A DNA stretch of 20,619 bases from Candidatus Blautia intestinipullorum (lineage in GTDB: Bacteria > Bacillota > Clostridia > Lachnospirales > Lachnospiraceae). Made by a program: the position numbers and the translations under genes. Where the stretch lies: positions 1-20,619 of the forward strand of contig DWVA01000195.1 of NCBI GenBank assembly GCA_019120475.1, in the 5' to 3' direction. The notes under the pieces were generated by a model, which made no database searches, was not told the origin of the DNA, and saw nothing but the letters and a program-made list of their open reading frames with translations. Positions 13,171 to 20,619 of the stretch are shown here, piece by piece (the stretch's first letter is position 1; every line of letters starts with the position of its first letter).

Positions 13171-14058
13171 GTGAAAGTATTGAATTTCGGCTCCCTAAAT
13201 CTGGATTATACCTATCAGGTGGAAACCATACTTGTTCCGGGAGAAACACAGGCGTCAAAAGGCAGACAGACTTTTTGCGGAGGAAAAGGTCTGAACCAGT
13301 CCATTGCGCTGGCAAAAGCGGGAATTCCGGTATACCATGCGGGAATGATCGGAGAAGAGGGAGACGTTCTTCTGGAGACATGCAGGGAAAACGGAGTGAA
13401 CACACAATTTATCAGAAAAATTGAAGGTCCCAGCGGACATACCATTATCCAGGTAGACAAAAACGGGCAGAATTGCATCCTGCTCTTCGGGGGATCCAAC
13501 CGCAGCATTACGAAAGAATTTGTAGATGAAGTCCTGGACGCTTTTGAAAGCGGAGACATGATCCTTCTGCAGAACGAGATCAACGAGCTGGATTATATCA
13601 TTGACAGGGCATATGAAAAAGGAATGATGATCATTCTGAATCCGTCTCCTTATGATGACGGGCTGAAAAAGTGCGATCTTGGAAAAGTCAGCCTGTTTCT
13701 TGTGAATGAGATCGAAGGATACCAGATCACAGGAGAAAAGGAACCGGACAGGATCCTTGAGAAGATCAGAGAGATCTACCCGAAGGCGAAGGTGGTCCTT
13801 ACTCTCGGCGGCAACGGCTCGGTGTATCAGGACGAGACGGGCGCTGTTTACCGCCAGGGTATTTATAAAGTAAAAGCCGTGGATACTACTGCGGCAGGAG
13901 ATACGTTTACGGGATATTTCATTTCGGCCCTGATAGACGGCCTGCCGGTACAGGAAGGCCTGAAACTGGCGGCGAAAGCGTCCGCCATTGCAGTTTCCAG
14001 AGCAGGCGCTACGGCATCTATTCCTCTGAGAGAGGAAGTGCAGAACACTGATCTGTGA
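13171..14058 (+). CDS. rbsK: Ribokinase (PfkB family)
   Basis: A 295-residue PfkB-family sugar kinase, most like ribokinase, which makes ribose 5-phosphate from ribose and ATP. It starts at GTG 13171 behind AAGGAGG. The N-terminus NFGSLNLDYTYQVE has the sugar-binding N and D residues. GGKGLNQSIALAKAG (37-51) is PfkB signature 1, and TTAAGDTFTGYF (239-250) is signature 2 with catalytic D244 and the anion hole AAGD. LNPSP (156-160) and LVNEIEG (177-183) are further ribokinase features. No ribose transporter, rbsD or LacI-type regulator is adjacent, so the gene stands alone between opposing sigK and the next operon. Other PfkB substrates such as deoxyribose or a nucleoside cannot be excluded by sequence reading alone. 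Confidence 0.88.
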   Translation: MKVLNFGSLNLDYTYQVETILVPGETQASKGRQTFCGGKGLNQSIALAKAGIPVYHAGMIGEEGDVLLETCRENGVNTQFIRKIEGPSGHTIIQVDKNGQNCILLFGGSNRSITKEFVDEVLDAFESGDMILLQNEINELDYIIDRAYEKGMMIILNPSPYDDGLKKCDLGKVSLFLVNEIEGYQITGEKEPDRILEKIREIYPKAKVVLTLGGNGSVYQDETGAVYRQGIYKVKAVDTTAAGDTFTGYFISALIDGLPVQEGLKLAAKASAIAVSRAGATASIPLREEVQNTDL

Positions 14059-14059
14059 T

Positions 14060-14086
14060 CCGGAAGAAAAGTTCCCTTTCTTCCGG
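14060..14086 (+). terminator. Hairpin after ribokinase, no T tail
   Basis: CCGGAAGAAA (14060-14069) pairs perfectly with TTTCTTCCGG (14077-14086) around a 7-base loop, starting 2 bases after the rbsK stop. The stem is strong but no T run follows, so termination efficiency is uncertain. Confidence 0.5.
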
Positions 14087-14106
14087 CCGCGTACAAAGCC
14101 TTATAT

Positions 14107-14146
14107 GGGCGCAGGAGAGCATCATACTTTCTTGCGCCCGTTGATT
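14107..14146 (+). terminator. Second hairpin/terminator after ribokinase
   Basis: GGGCGCAGGAGAG (14107-14119) pairs with CTTTCTTGCGCCC (14127-14139) through 13 pairs, including two G-U, around a CATCATA loop. GTTGATTTTG follows, a modest T run. Its 3' arm overlaps the -35 hexamer of the promoter at 14132-14160. Confidence 0.65.
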
Positions 14147-14160
14147 TTGTAGTGTATAAT
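14132..14160 (+). promoter_or_regulatory. Promoter of the DUF5717-DUF5716-TPR operon
   Basis: TTGCGC (14132-14137), 17 bases, TATAAT (14155-14160), a perfect -10 with a weaker -35. Predicted start is near 14167, leaving a leader of about 50 bases. That leader holds a direct repeat AATGTAA at 14174-14180 and 14184-14190, with a 10-base period. Confidence 0.7.
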
Positions 14161-14216
14161 AGGCTTGTCGTAAAATGTAAGAGAATGTAACTTAAAGGAT
14201 AGCATGGTGAACCATA

Positions 14217-17200
14217 TTGAAGAAAAAGATCGAACAATTACTAAGCGGGAAATTCAGATACGAGCAGCCTCGCCTTCTCTTTTCAAAAGAAAGGCTTTCC
14301 ATCACCCTGGAGGCCGGAGAGACAGTACGGGGCGAGCTGTATCTCGGTACAGAAGATAATGAGAAAATTCAGGGATATATCACCTCTTCCAGCAGGAGAC
14401 TTGTTCCGGGCAACGGAAAATTTTCCGGGACTACGATCTGTCTGCCTTATGGAGCGGACGGAACAGGGATGAATCCCGGGGATCAGTGTACAGGATGGCT
14501 TTGCGTCACTTCCAATATAGGAGAATATAAGATCCCTTTTCTTATTGAAGCAAAAAAAGAACAGATCTTAAGCTCCGAAGGAGAAATTAAAGATATGGAA
14601 GCTTTCCGGGAGATCGCCCGAAGGGATTTCCGGGAGGCTTATCGCCTTTTTACAGACAAATATTTTCCGGTAGTCATGGCAGGAGCCGGAAACCGGGAGA
14701 AGGCTTTATACGCGGGAATGTCCAGACAGCCTGTTACCTATCAGCATCTGGAAGAGTTTTTCATAGGACTGAAGGGAAAGGAACCGGTGTCTCTTGTGCT
14801 GAAAGCAGCGGAAGCGGAGTTTTACGGCATCAGCGAATCGGTGCAGGAATCTTTTGATATCCAGAAAAGCGGCTGGGGACATTTAAGGGTGGATATTGAA
14901 ACGAGAGGCGGTTTTCTGGAAGCGGAACGCCGCGTGCTCACAGAGGACGATTTTATAGGAAGCACCTGCCGGATCGATTATATTATCCAGGCGGATAAAC
15001 TGAAAGAGGGAACGCAGCTTGGAGAGATCGTGGTGAGAAGTCCATACCAGGAACTTATTTACCATGTGACAGCGTCAAGAGGCTCCAATGTCCGGGTGGA
15101 CATTCATGCGGAAGAAAAGAAAGCCAGAATATCCATGATAAAGGATTACATGGATTACCGGGAAGGCCGCCTGGAGTTTAAGGCGTGGGCGGGAAGCACG
15201 CACTTTATTCTGAACCAGCTTCGGGAATCCGGCTGTGAATATCCGGAGTACCAGTTATACGAAGCTTATGTGGATTATCTGGAAGAAAAGGATGCGGAAG
15301 CGGTAGCGATACTGAAAAAATACCAGGACCGGGAATTTACCCGGGATGAGCTGGAGCTGGCGGGAGTCTATCTGTATCTCTGCACGCTTACCGGTTTGTA
15401 TAAAGACAAAACCCAGGCATTGTGGAGAATCCAGAATTTTTACATGCAGAAGGAGGACAGCTTCCAGCTTCTCTGGCTTCTGCTGCGGATGGACAGCTAT
15501 TATAAGAATAGTCCCTCGATGGGAATTTTTATGATGGAGGAGCTGTTTGAAAAAGGATGCACAAGTCCTCTTTTATATATGGAAGCATGGAAATGGGTCA
15601 GCAGGGATATGTCTCTGCTTCATAGGATCAGTCCGTTCTGGATGCAGGTATTTTGTTATGCCGGAAGAAGAAATCTTCTTACAGAAGAGCTTGTTATGCG
15701 TCTGGCTTATCTTTCCGGCTATGAAAAAACCTTCAGCAATGTGCTGTATCAGGCTTTGGCCGCGGGATATGAGAAATTCCCTTCCGATGATGTCCTGGAG
15801 GCGGTCTGCAAATATATTATGAAGGGAAATCCGAGAAAGCCTCAGTATTTCCGGTGGTTTTCCCTGGCGGTAAGTCATGGGCTCAGACTTACAAGACTGT
15901 TCGAATATTATGTGGAAACAATGGATATTTCCTATCAGAGGGAGCTGCCGAAGCCGCTTCTGATGTATTTCAACTATAATGACAACACCTTGGGAGATAC
16001 CAGAAAAGCCTTTCTTTACGCCAGCGTGATCGCCCACAAAGAAAAAGAGCCTCTGATCTATGAAAGCTACTGCGACAGTATGAAGCGGTTTGCCCGCCGT
16101 AAGATCGCGGAAGGAAAAATAGATGAAAATTATGCGTCTGTTTATCAGGAATTCCTTTTTGAGCCGGAAACCATTGAGGAGGCGGAACAGACGGCGGGAA
16201 TGCTCTTTACTCACCGCCTGTACTGCGATGATCCCAAGATCCGCCAGGTGATCGTCTGCCACAGCCAGATGAAGGAGGAAGAGGTTTATCCCTGCGTGCA
16301 GGGAGTGGCGTATCCGAGAATCTACACCGATGACGCGGTGATCCTCTTTCAGGACGATAAGCAGAGAAGGTATGTATCTACGATCCACTATAACCTGAAA
16401 AAGCTTACAGACGAAAGCCAGGCAGTTCCTGCCCTGATAAAAATGGGAGTGACAGAGCCTGGAGTCCTTCTCCATTACTGCAGTGAGAATCCTCTTGATT
16501 CCCTCAGCCTTGAGTATTACCAGAGGATGGCTGAATCCACGGCTTTCACAGAAGAGTTCCGCGGGGAGATCCGTAAGGAAATCCTGGATTATTACGCGGC
16601 TCATGTACAGGGAGAGGATCTGGATCATTATCTGAAACAAATGAATTACCGGGAATATGCCTTTGTGGACCGGCCGATTCTTCTGGAGGTGCTGATCTCA
16701 AGAAGAATGTTCCGCCAGGCAATGGGGATCGTGGAAGAGTTCGGCTACGAAGGACTGTCTCTCGGCAGTCTGCTCAAGCTGACAAGCCGGATGATTCTGA
16801 AATCCGATATGGCGGAGGATGAAGAACTTCTGGCCCTTGCCTCCGAGGTTTACAGAAGCGGCAAATACGACGAAGTGATCCTTCACTATCTGATGCAGTA
16901 CCGCTTTGGCCCTCTGGATGAGCTGATCTCCATCTGGAAAAGCGCGAAGGGCTTTGAGATGGATACATATGATCTGGAGGAAAGGATCTTAAGCCTTCTG
17001 ATGTTTACTTCCGACTTCCGCAAGGAAGGGGAGGCGGTTCTGGAATCCTATGTAAACCAGTCGGGCAAGGAGAGGATCATAGGGGCCTATCTCACTCAGG
17101 TGGCTTACGGGATTTTTGTAAAAGAATATACAATGACGCCCTTTATCCGGGAGAGACTGGAATATGCCCTGAAGCATAACTGGCCGGTGAACAGGGTATG

Positions 17201-17756
17201 CAGACTTGCCCTTCTGAAAGAACTATCCAAAGAAAAAAATGAGAAATATATAGAAATGGAACGAATGCTTCTGGAAGAATGTGCAAAAGATAATATGGTA
17301 TTCGGATTCTTCAGAAGAATTTCCCCGGAGCTTTTAAGCCCCTATCAGCTTGACGACAAAACCTTTGTAGAATGCCACGCCAATCCGGAAGCGAGAGTCA
17401 CTTTGTTTTATGCTCTGGATACCGGACTCGGAAGAGAAAAAGAGTACAAAAGCACTCCCGTCAAAGAAGTTTATCAGGGGATTTTTACAAAGACCTTTAC
17501 TCTGTTTTACGGAGAATCCCTTCACTACTATTTCCAGATCGACTTCCGCGGCGATTCCAGAAAAACGGCGGAGCGTGTGATCACCATGAAGAAGGTGGAA
17601 GGCACTCCGGGAAGCAAATACCAGCTTCTGAACCAGCTTCTGTCCGCCAGAAGGCTTGACAAAAGGCAGGAGGTAACGGAAGGGCTGAAACACTATCTCC
17701 GCCAGGAACAGTACGTGAAGGAAATGTTTATCATAGAAAAGGAACATGAGAAATGA
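14217..17756 (+). CDS. Large DUF5717-like protein (function unknown)
   Basis: A 1179-residue protein with no signal peptide or membrane segment, so probably cytoplasmic. From memory I match it to the Lachnospiraceae family DUF5717; no activity is known to me. It starts at TTG 14217 behind GGTGA; an in-frame TGA at 14208 rules out a longer form. About 25-115 is a beta-rich, Ig-like domain (LEAGETVRGELYLG ... GEYKIPFLIEA). About 210-290 looks like a second copy (GWGHLRVDIETRGGFL ... GEIVVRSPYQELIYHV). About 300-1075 is mostly helical and TPR-like, interrupted by a beta segment near 690-732. A short beta domain follows (TKTFTLFYGESLHYYFQIDF) with a charged tail. Its ATGA overlaps the Hsp70-like gene, indicating coupled translation. 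A scaffold role is inferred from architecture. Confidence 0.9.
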   Translation: MKKKIEQLLSGKFRYEQPRLLFSKERLSITLEAGETVRGELYLGTEDNEKIQGYITSSSRRLVPGNGKFSGTTICLPYGADGTGMNPGDQCTGWLCVTSNIGEYKIPFLIEAKKEQILSSEGEIKDMEAFREIARRDFREAYRLFTDKYFPVVMAGAGNREKALYAGMSRQPVTYQHLEEFFIGLKGKEPVSLVLKAAEAEFYGISESVQESFDIQKSGWGHLRVDIETRGGFLEAERRVLTEDDFIGSTCRIDYIIQADKLKEGTQLGEIVVRSPYQELIYHVTASRGSNVRVDIHAEEKKARISMIKDYMDYREGRLEFKAWAGSTHFILNQLRESGCEYPEYQLYEAYVDYLEEKDAEAVAILKKYQDREFTRDELELAGVYLYLCTLTGLYKDKTQALWRIQNFYMQKEDSFQLLWLLLRMDSYYKNSPSMGIFMMEELFEKGCTSPLLYMEAWKWVSRDMSLLHRISPFWMQVFCYAGRRNLLTEELVMRLAYLSGYEKTFSNVLYQALAAGYEKFPSDDVLEAVCKYIMKGNPRKPQYFRWFSLAVSHGLRLTRLFEYYVETMDISYQRELPKPLLMYFNYNDNTLGDTRKAFLYASVIAHKEKEPLIYESYCDSMKRFARRKIAEGKIDENYASVYQEFLFEPETIEEAEQTAGMLFTHRLYCDDPKIRQVIVCHSQMKEEEVYPCVQGVAYPRIYTDDAVILFQDDKQRRYVSTIHYNLKKLTDESQAVPALIKMGVTEPGVLLHYCSENPLDSLSLEYYQRMAESTAFTEEFRGEIRKEILDYYAAHVQGEDLDHYLKQMNYREYAFVDRPILLEVLISRRMFRQAMGIVEEFGYEGLSLGSLLKLTSRMILKSDMAEDEELLALASEVYRSGKYDEVILHYLMQYRFGPLDELISIWKSAKGFEMDTYDLEERILSLLMFTSDFRKEGEAVLESYVNQSGKERIIGAYLTQVAYGIFVKEYTMTPFIRERLEYALKHNWPVNRVCRLALLKELSKEKNEKYIEMERMLLEECAKDNMVFGFFRRISPELLSPYQLDDKTFVECHANPEARVTLFYALDTGLGREKEYKSTPVKEVYQGIFTKTFTLFYGESLHYYFQIDFRGDSRKTAERVITMKKVEGTPGSKYQLLNQLLSARRLDKRQEVTEGLKHYLRQEQYVKEMFIIEKEHEK

Positions 17757-19000
17757 ACGAGACAAGGGATTTGATTATCGGGATCGATTTCGGAAAAAAA
17801 TATTCACAGATCTGCTATTACGACCGTAAGGCAGAGGAACCGCGCTCAGTTCCTGTAAAAGTGGGAAGCAGCCTTTATGAAACGCCTACCTGTCTCTGCA
17901 GACGGGCGGATCAGGATGCCTACAGCATCGGTCTGGAGGCAGAATATTTCGCCAGAGAGAAGGACGGATTTCTGCTGGACGATCTCTACAAGATCGCAGC
18001 GGACAGGGAACCGGTGCAGATTGCGGGAGATACCCTTATGCCCTGGGAAATTCTGGCGCATTTTTTCCGCGGAATGTTAAAATTCCTTGGAATCATGGAT
18101 GTGGTCCACAATACAAAATCGCTGATCATTGCCATGGAAACTCTGGACGCCGTACAGGTGGAAAACCTGCGGAAAGCCTGCCAGTCTCTGGGATTCCCGG
18201 AGGACGTCTACAGCTTCCTGGACTATGAAGAAAGTTTCTATTATTATGTGCTGACCCAGAAAGTGGAGACATGGAACAGAAGCGTGGGATGGTACAGTTT
18301 TGACGGAAATCATGTAACCTTCCGGAAAATGGTGATGAATTCAGGAACAAAGCCTGTTCTTGTCCGTCTGGAAGATCCGAAGGAGACGGATCTGAGAGAA
18401 GTCCCTGAGGAGCGGGACGAGGATTTCTTTAAATTCATAAAAGAAACCCTGGGCTCGGATCTTTACTCCAGCATCCAGATGAACGGAGAGGGCTTTGATC
18501 AGGAGTGGGCGGTAAAATCCGTAAAACTGCTCTGTTATCAGAAAAGGAAAGTATTTTTCGGAAGCAATCTTTTTGCCAGCGGAGCCTGCGCCGCCGGAGC
18601 CGAGCGCCTGATCAACAGGAACCTGAAAGGTTATCATTATCTGAGCCGTTCTCTTGTACTGACGGACGTAGGCATGGATATGCGGGTTATGGGAGCTCCT
18701 ACTTATCATTCTCTGATCGAGGCGGGGAGCAACTGGTACGACTGCAAGGCGTCCTGCGAACTGATCCTTGACAATGTGGAAGAACTTGTCTTTATTGTGA
18801 GCAAGATGGGGGATACGGAGAAAAAAAGGGTCGCCATGGCGCTGCCCGGTCTTCCGAAGCGCCCCAATAAGACCACAAGGCTTTCTCTGGAGCTTCAGTA
18901 TATTTCCCAGAAAGAATGTCAGATCACAGTAAAGGATCTGGGCTTTGGAGAAATGTTCCCTGCAAGCGGAAAGGTATGGAAAGAAACGGCCCAGTGGTAA
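17753..19000 (+). CDS. Degenerate Hsp70/DnaK-like protein (DUF5716-like)
   Basis: A 415-residue protein, probably the family named DUF5716. I can align it by eye with DnaK along most of its length. LIIGIDFGKKYSQICYYD (7-24) matches the first phosphate loop IGIDLGTTNS but has lysines for the threonines. AYSIGLEAEYFA (56-67) matches the VGxxAxxxA segment. SLIIAMETLDAVQVENLRKACQSLGF (123-148) matches the VPAYF-to-AGL helix, and DYEESFYYYVL matches NEPTAAALAYGL. The second phosphate loop DLGGGTFD is replaced by WYSFDGNHVTF (180-190). NLFASGACAAGAE (272-284) resembles the adenosine-side loop. Residues 300-405 resemble the beta substrate-binding domain (ALPGLPKRPNK ... ITVKDLGFGE). The helical lid is absent. 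It overlaps the preceding gene by 4 bases. The Hsp70 relation is my inference; ATP hydrolysis is doubtful. Confidence 0.88.
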   Translation: MNETRDLIIGIDFGKKYSQICYYDRKAEEPRSVPVKVGSSLYETPTCLCRRADQDAYSIGLEAEYFAREKDGFLLDDLYKIAADREPVQIAGDTLMPWEILAHFFRGMLKFLGIMDVVHNTKSLIIAMETLDAVQVENLRKACQSLGFPEDVYSFLDYEESFYYYVLTQKVETWNRSVGWYSFDGNHVTFRKMVMNSGTKPVLVRLEDPKETDLREVPEERDEDFFKFIKETLGSDLYSSIQMNGEGFDQEWAVKSVKLLCYQKRKVFFGSNLFASGACAAGAERLINRNLKGYHYLSRSLVLTDVGMDMRVMGAPTYHSLIEAGSNWYDCKASCELILDNVEELVFIVSKMGDTEKKRVAMALPGLPKRPNKTTRLSLELQYISQKECQITVKDLGFGEMFPASGKVWKETAQW

Positions 19001-19014
19001 AGGAGGGGACATAA

Positions 19015-19797
19015 GTGAGCGGTTATATTTTATGCCAGACGAAGAAGGCGGAGATTCCTTATTTTATTGAAAATATCAGCACCAATATCTACTCTCTGGA
19101 AGAACTCTGCTATTATTTATATAACAATCTTTATCTGGTGGATCAGACGATTATGAACGAAGGTCTTTGCACCTGGATCCAGGAGGAGCTGCAGCTTCCA
19201 AAACTGGCGGCCAAGCTTCGGGCAAAGATCGGAAAATTTGTCAGCGCGGAGGATTTTCTCTATCCTGTCTTTAAAGAGATCAACTATCTTACTTACGAAG
19301 AACTGAAAGCGCTGAATAATAAAATACAGAAGCTGGATGCGGAAACGCCGGCTGTTCGGGAAAAACAGAAGGGCGACACACTGGTGGAAAACGGGATGTA
19401 CGTTCATGCGATCCGGGTATACCAGAAACTTCTGGAGCAGAAAAACCTGGATAAAGAGAGAGAGGGACTTAAAGAAAGCATCTGCCATAATCTGGGCTGT
19501 GCGTACAGTTATTTGTTTCAGATGGAAAAGGCTCTGGAATGTTTCCGTATGGCCTATGAGGAAAATCATAGCCGTCCGGCTCTGAAATGTTATCTTCTTG
19601 CTTTTCACAGCATCCGTACGCCTGCCGAATATGAAAATAAGGCGGCGGAACTGGGGGCAGATCCGGAGATCCTTAAGGACGTCAAAAAGGAGCTTTCGTA
19701 TTTTGCGAACAAGCCGAAGGTTCACGTCCATAACCGGAATATTGACTCTATGCTGGAAAATTTCACAAGGGATTACCACAGAAGCACCGGGTCGTGA
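19015..19797 (+). CDS. TPR-containing protein, third gene of the Hsp70-like operon
   Basis: A 260-residue cytoplasmic protein starting at GTG 19015, with AAAGGAGG about 9 bases upstream. The N-terminal 100 residues (YFIENISTNIYSLEELCYYLYNNLYLVD in pieces, then WIQEELQLPKLAAKL) form a helical domain I do not recognise from any named family. About 115-148 (KGDTLVENGMYVHAIRVYQKLLEQ) and 152-186 (CHNLGCAYSYLFQMEKALECFRMAYEEN) are two TPR-type repeats with the G/Y/A pattern of helix packing, and a third helical pair follows. TPR domains commonly bind Hsp70 proteins or their tails, and the gene directly follows the Hsp70-like gene by 14 bases, so interaction with that protein is a reasonable inference. 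No terminator is evident after its stop before the aldolase promoter. Confidence 0.88.
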   Translation: MSGYILCQTKKAEIPYFIENISTNIYSLEELCYYLYNNLYLVDQTIMNEGLCTWIQEELQLPKLAAKLRAKIGKFVSAEDFLYPVFKEINYLTYEELKALNNKIQKLDAETPAVREKQKGDTLVENGMYVHAIRVYQKLLEQKNLDKEREGLKESICHNLGCAYSYLFQMEKALECFRMAYEENHSRPALKCYLLAFHSIRTPAEYENKAAELGADPEILKDVKKELSYFANKPKVHVHNRNIDSMLENFTRDYHRSTGS

Positions 19798-19821
19798 TTT
19801 GGCAGATTTTCACAAAAACAG

Positions 19822-19850
19822 TAGACGAATCAGGTTTCATCTGTTAAACT
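19822..19850 (+). promoter_or_regulatory. Candidate promoter of fructose-bisphosphate aldolase gene
   Basis: TAGACG (19822-19827), 17 bases, TAAACT (19845-19850), with a TG one base before the -10, making an extended -10 element. Predicted start near 19857 gives a leader of about 53 bases ending in TTAGGAGG before ATG 19910. The hexamers are moderate matches. Confidence 0.5.
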
Positions 19851-19909
19851 AGAACTATATTCGGGCATAGTGAAAACTGTGTCTAAAGAAAGGTTAGGAG
19901 GAATTTATT

Positions 19910-20619
19910 ATGTTAGTAAATGCTTCAGAAATGCTGAAAAAAGCAAAAGCAGGCCATTATGCAGTAGGACAGTTCAATATCAACAACCTTGAGTGGACAA
20001 AGGCAATCCTGCTGACAGCACAGGAAAATAATTCACCGGTAATTCTGGGTGTTTCCGAAGGCGCCGGAAAATATATGGCTGGTTATAAAACCGTTGTAGG
20101 CATGGTGAAGGGAATGATGGAAGAACTGAACATCACTGTTCCGGTTGCTCTTCATCTTGACCACGGCAGCTACGAAGGATGCCTGAAATGCGTAGAGGCA
20201 GGCTTTACCTCCATTATGTTTGACGGTTCTCACTACCCGATCGAAGAGAACGTTGCAAAGACAAAAGAACTGGTTAAGATCTGCGCAGAGCATGGAATGT
20301 CTCTGGAAGCAGAAGTCGGTTCCATCGGCGGCGAGGAAGACGGCGTAGTCGGCATGGGCGAGTGCGCGGATCCGCAGGAATGCAAGATGGTAGCTGATCT
20401 GGGGATCGACTTCCTGGCAGCAGGCATCGGCAACATCCATGGAAAATATCCGGCTAACTGGCAGGGACTGAGCTTCGAGACACTGGACGCTATCCAGAAG
20501 CTGACAGGAGATATGCCTCTTGTTCTTCACGGCGGCACAGGAATCCCGGCCGACATGATCAAGAAGGCTATCAGCCTGGGCGTTTCCAAGATCAACGTAA
20601 ATACAGAGTGCCAGCTTTC
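19910..20619 (+). CDS. fba: Class II fructose-1,6-bisphosphate aldolase (3' end outside window)
   Basis: The frame opens at ATG 19910 behind AGGAGG and remains open to the window end, giving 236 codons plus 2 bases. The enzyme is zinc-dependent and cleaves fructose 1,6-bisphosphate in glycolysis. Visible family motifs are GQFNINNLEW (20-29), LHLDHGS (81-87) with D84 and zinc ligand H85, EAEVGSIGG (133-141), GIGNIHGKYP (172-181) with zinc ligand H177, and LHGGTGI (206-212) with zinc ligand H207. Codon choice is more biased (many GCA, AAA, GTT) than in neighbours, as expected for a highly expressed glycolytic gene. About 50-70 C-terminal residues are probably missing. It appears to be transcribed from its own promoter, independent of the upstream operon. 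Confidence 0.96.
   Translation, partial: MLVNASEMLKKAKAGHYAVGQFNINNLEWTKAILLTAQENNSPVILGVSEGAGKYMAGYKTVVGMVKGMMEELNITVPVALHLDHGSYEGCLKCVEAGFTSIMFDGSHYPIEENVAKTKELVKICAEHGMSLEAEVGSIGGEEDGVVGMGECADPQECKMVADLGIDFLAAGIGNIHGKYPANWQGLSFETLDAIQKLTGDMPLVLHGGTGIPADMIKKAISLGVSKINVNTECQL

Noticed and set aside
14204..14206. ATG just before the DUF5717-like gene as an alternative start
   Set aside because: It is in a different reading frame; the correct frame has a TGA at 14208 and then TTG 14217.
15573..16640. A 355-codon minus-strand open frame inside the large DUF5717-like gene
   Set aside because: No family features and composition typical of an antisense shadow; the plus-strand frame is continuous for 1179 codons.
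17753..19000. Possible Wadjet JetA, suggested by memory of similar DUF numbering
   Set aside because: The protein shows Hsp70-like landmarks rather than a MukF/kleisin-like pattern, and no jetB, jetC (SMC-like) or jetD gene is nearby.
19798..19845. Weak AACAG/CTGTT pairing between the TPR gene and the aldolase gene as a terminator
   Set aside because: Only about 5 pairs with a loop of about 19 bases and no T run; it overlaps the candidate aldolase promoter.
1..20619. Mobile elements, CRISPR arrays, tRNA or rRNA genes
   Set aside because: No transposase, integrase, phage gene, regularly spaced repeat, cloverleaf-like sequence or rRNA segment was seen on either strand.

Overview
The window is about 20.6 kb of chromosomal, protein-dense DNA from a low-to-mid GC Clostridia, most likely a Lachnospiraceae gut bacterium. 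Supports for this are the Bacillus-like gene clusters (dnaJ-prmA-rsmE, ireB-ruvX-DUF1292, mltG-trmR-trhP), a sporulation sigma factor of the SigK type, RNase J, ThiI without a rhodanese domain, and a protein set (DUF5717/DUF5716/TPR) that I associate with Lachnospiraceae. No rRNA, tRNA, insertion sequence, phage gene or CRISPR array was seen. No gap between genes exceeds 300 bases.

Layout. (1) 1-4693, plus strand: 3' end of dnaJ with a strong terminator, then prmA, rsmE, a cysteine desulfurase and thiI, which together cover ribosome and tRNA modification. (2) 4759-4995, minus strand: a small HPr-like protein that has lost the phosphorylatable histidine but keeps the regulatory serine region. 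It has its own promoter and terminator. (3) 5167-7615, plus strand: mtaB, then ireB-ruvX-DUF1292. (4) 7699-12306, plus strand: RNase J with a long basic N-terminal extension, a YlbF-family protein, an MltG-like membrane protein without a catalytic domain, and the TrmR/TrhP pair for wobble-uridine modification. (5) 12370-13035, minus strand: sigK without a pro-sequence, preceded by a sporulation-type promoter. (6) 13171-14058: an isolated ribokinase with a near-consensus promoter. (7) 14217-19797: a three-gene operon encoding a 1179-residue scaffold-like protein, a degenerate Hsp70-like protein and a TPR protein. (8) 19910 to the end: class II fructose-bisphosphate aldolase, cut by the window edge.

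How the genes fit together. Most of the window is housekeeping for translation and RNA: ribosomal protein L11 methylation (PrmA), 16S rRNA methylation (RsmE), s4U in tRNA (cysteine desulfurase plus ThiI), ms2t6A (MtaB), mo5U34 (TrhP plus TrmR), and RNA decay (RNase J, YlbF). The most novel part is the three-gene operon at 14.2-19.8 kb. Its middle protein can be aligned by eye along the DnaK nucleotide-binding and beta-substrate-binding domains, yet it lacks key ATP-phosphate-binding signatures. A second notable signal is an identical dyad, TAACTGT-N11-ACAGTTA, found in the leader of the HPr-like gene and again in the leader of ireB, which suggests a shared regulator or shared RNA element.
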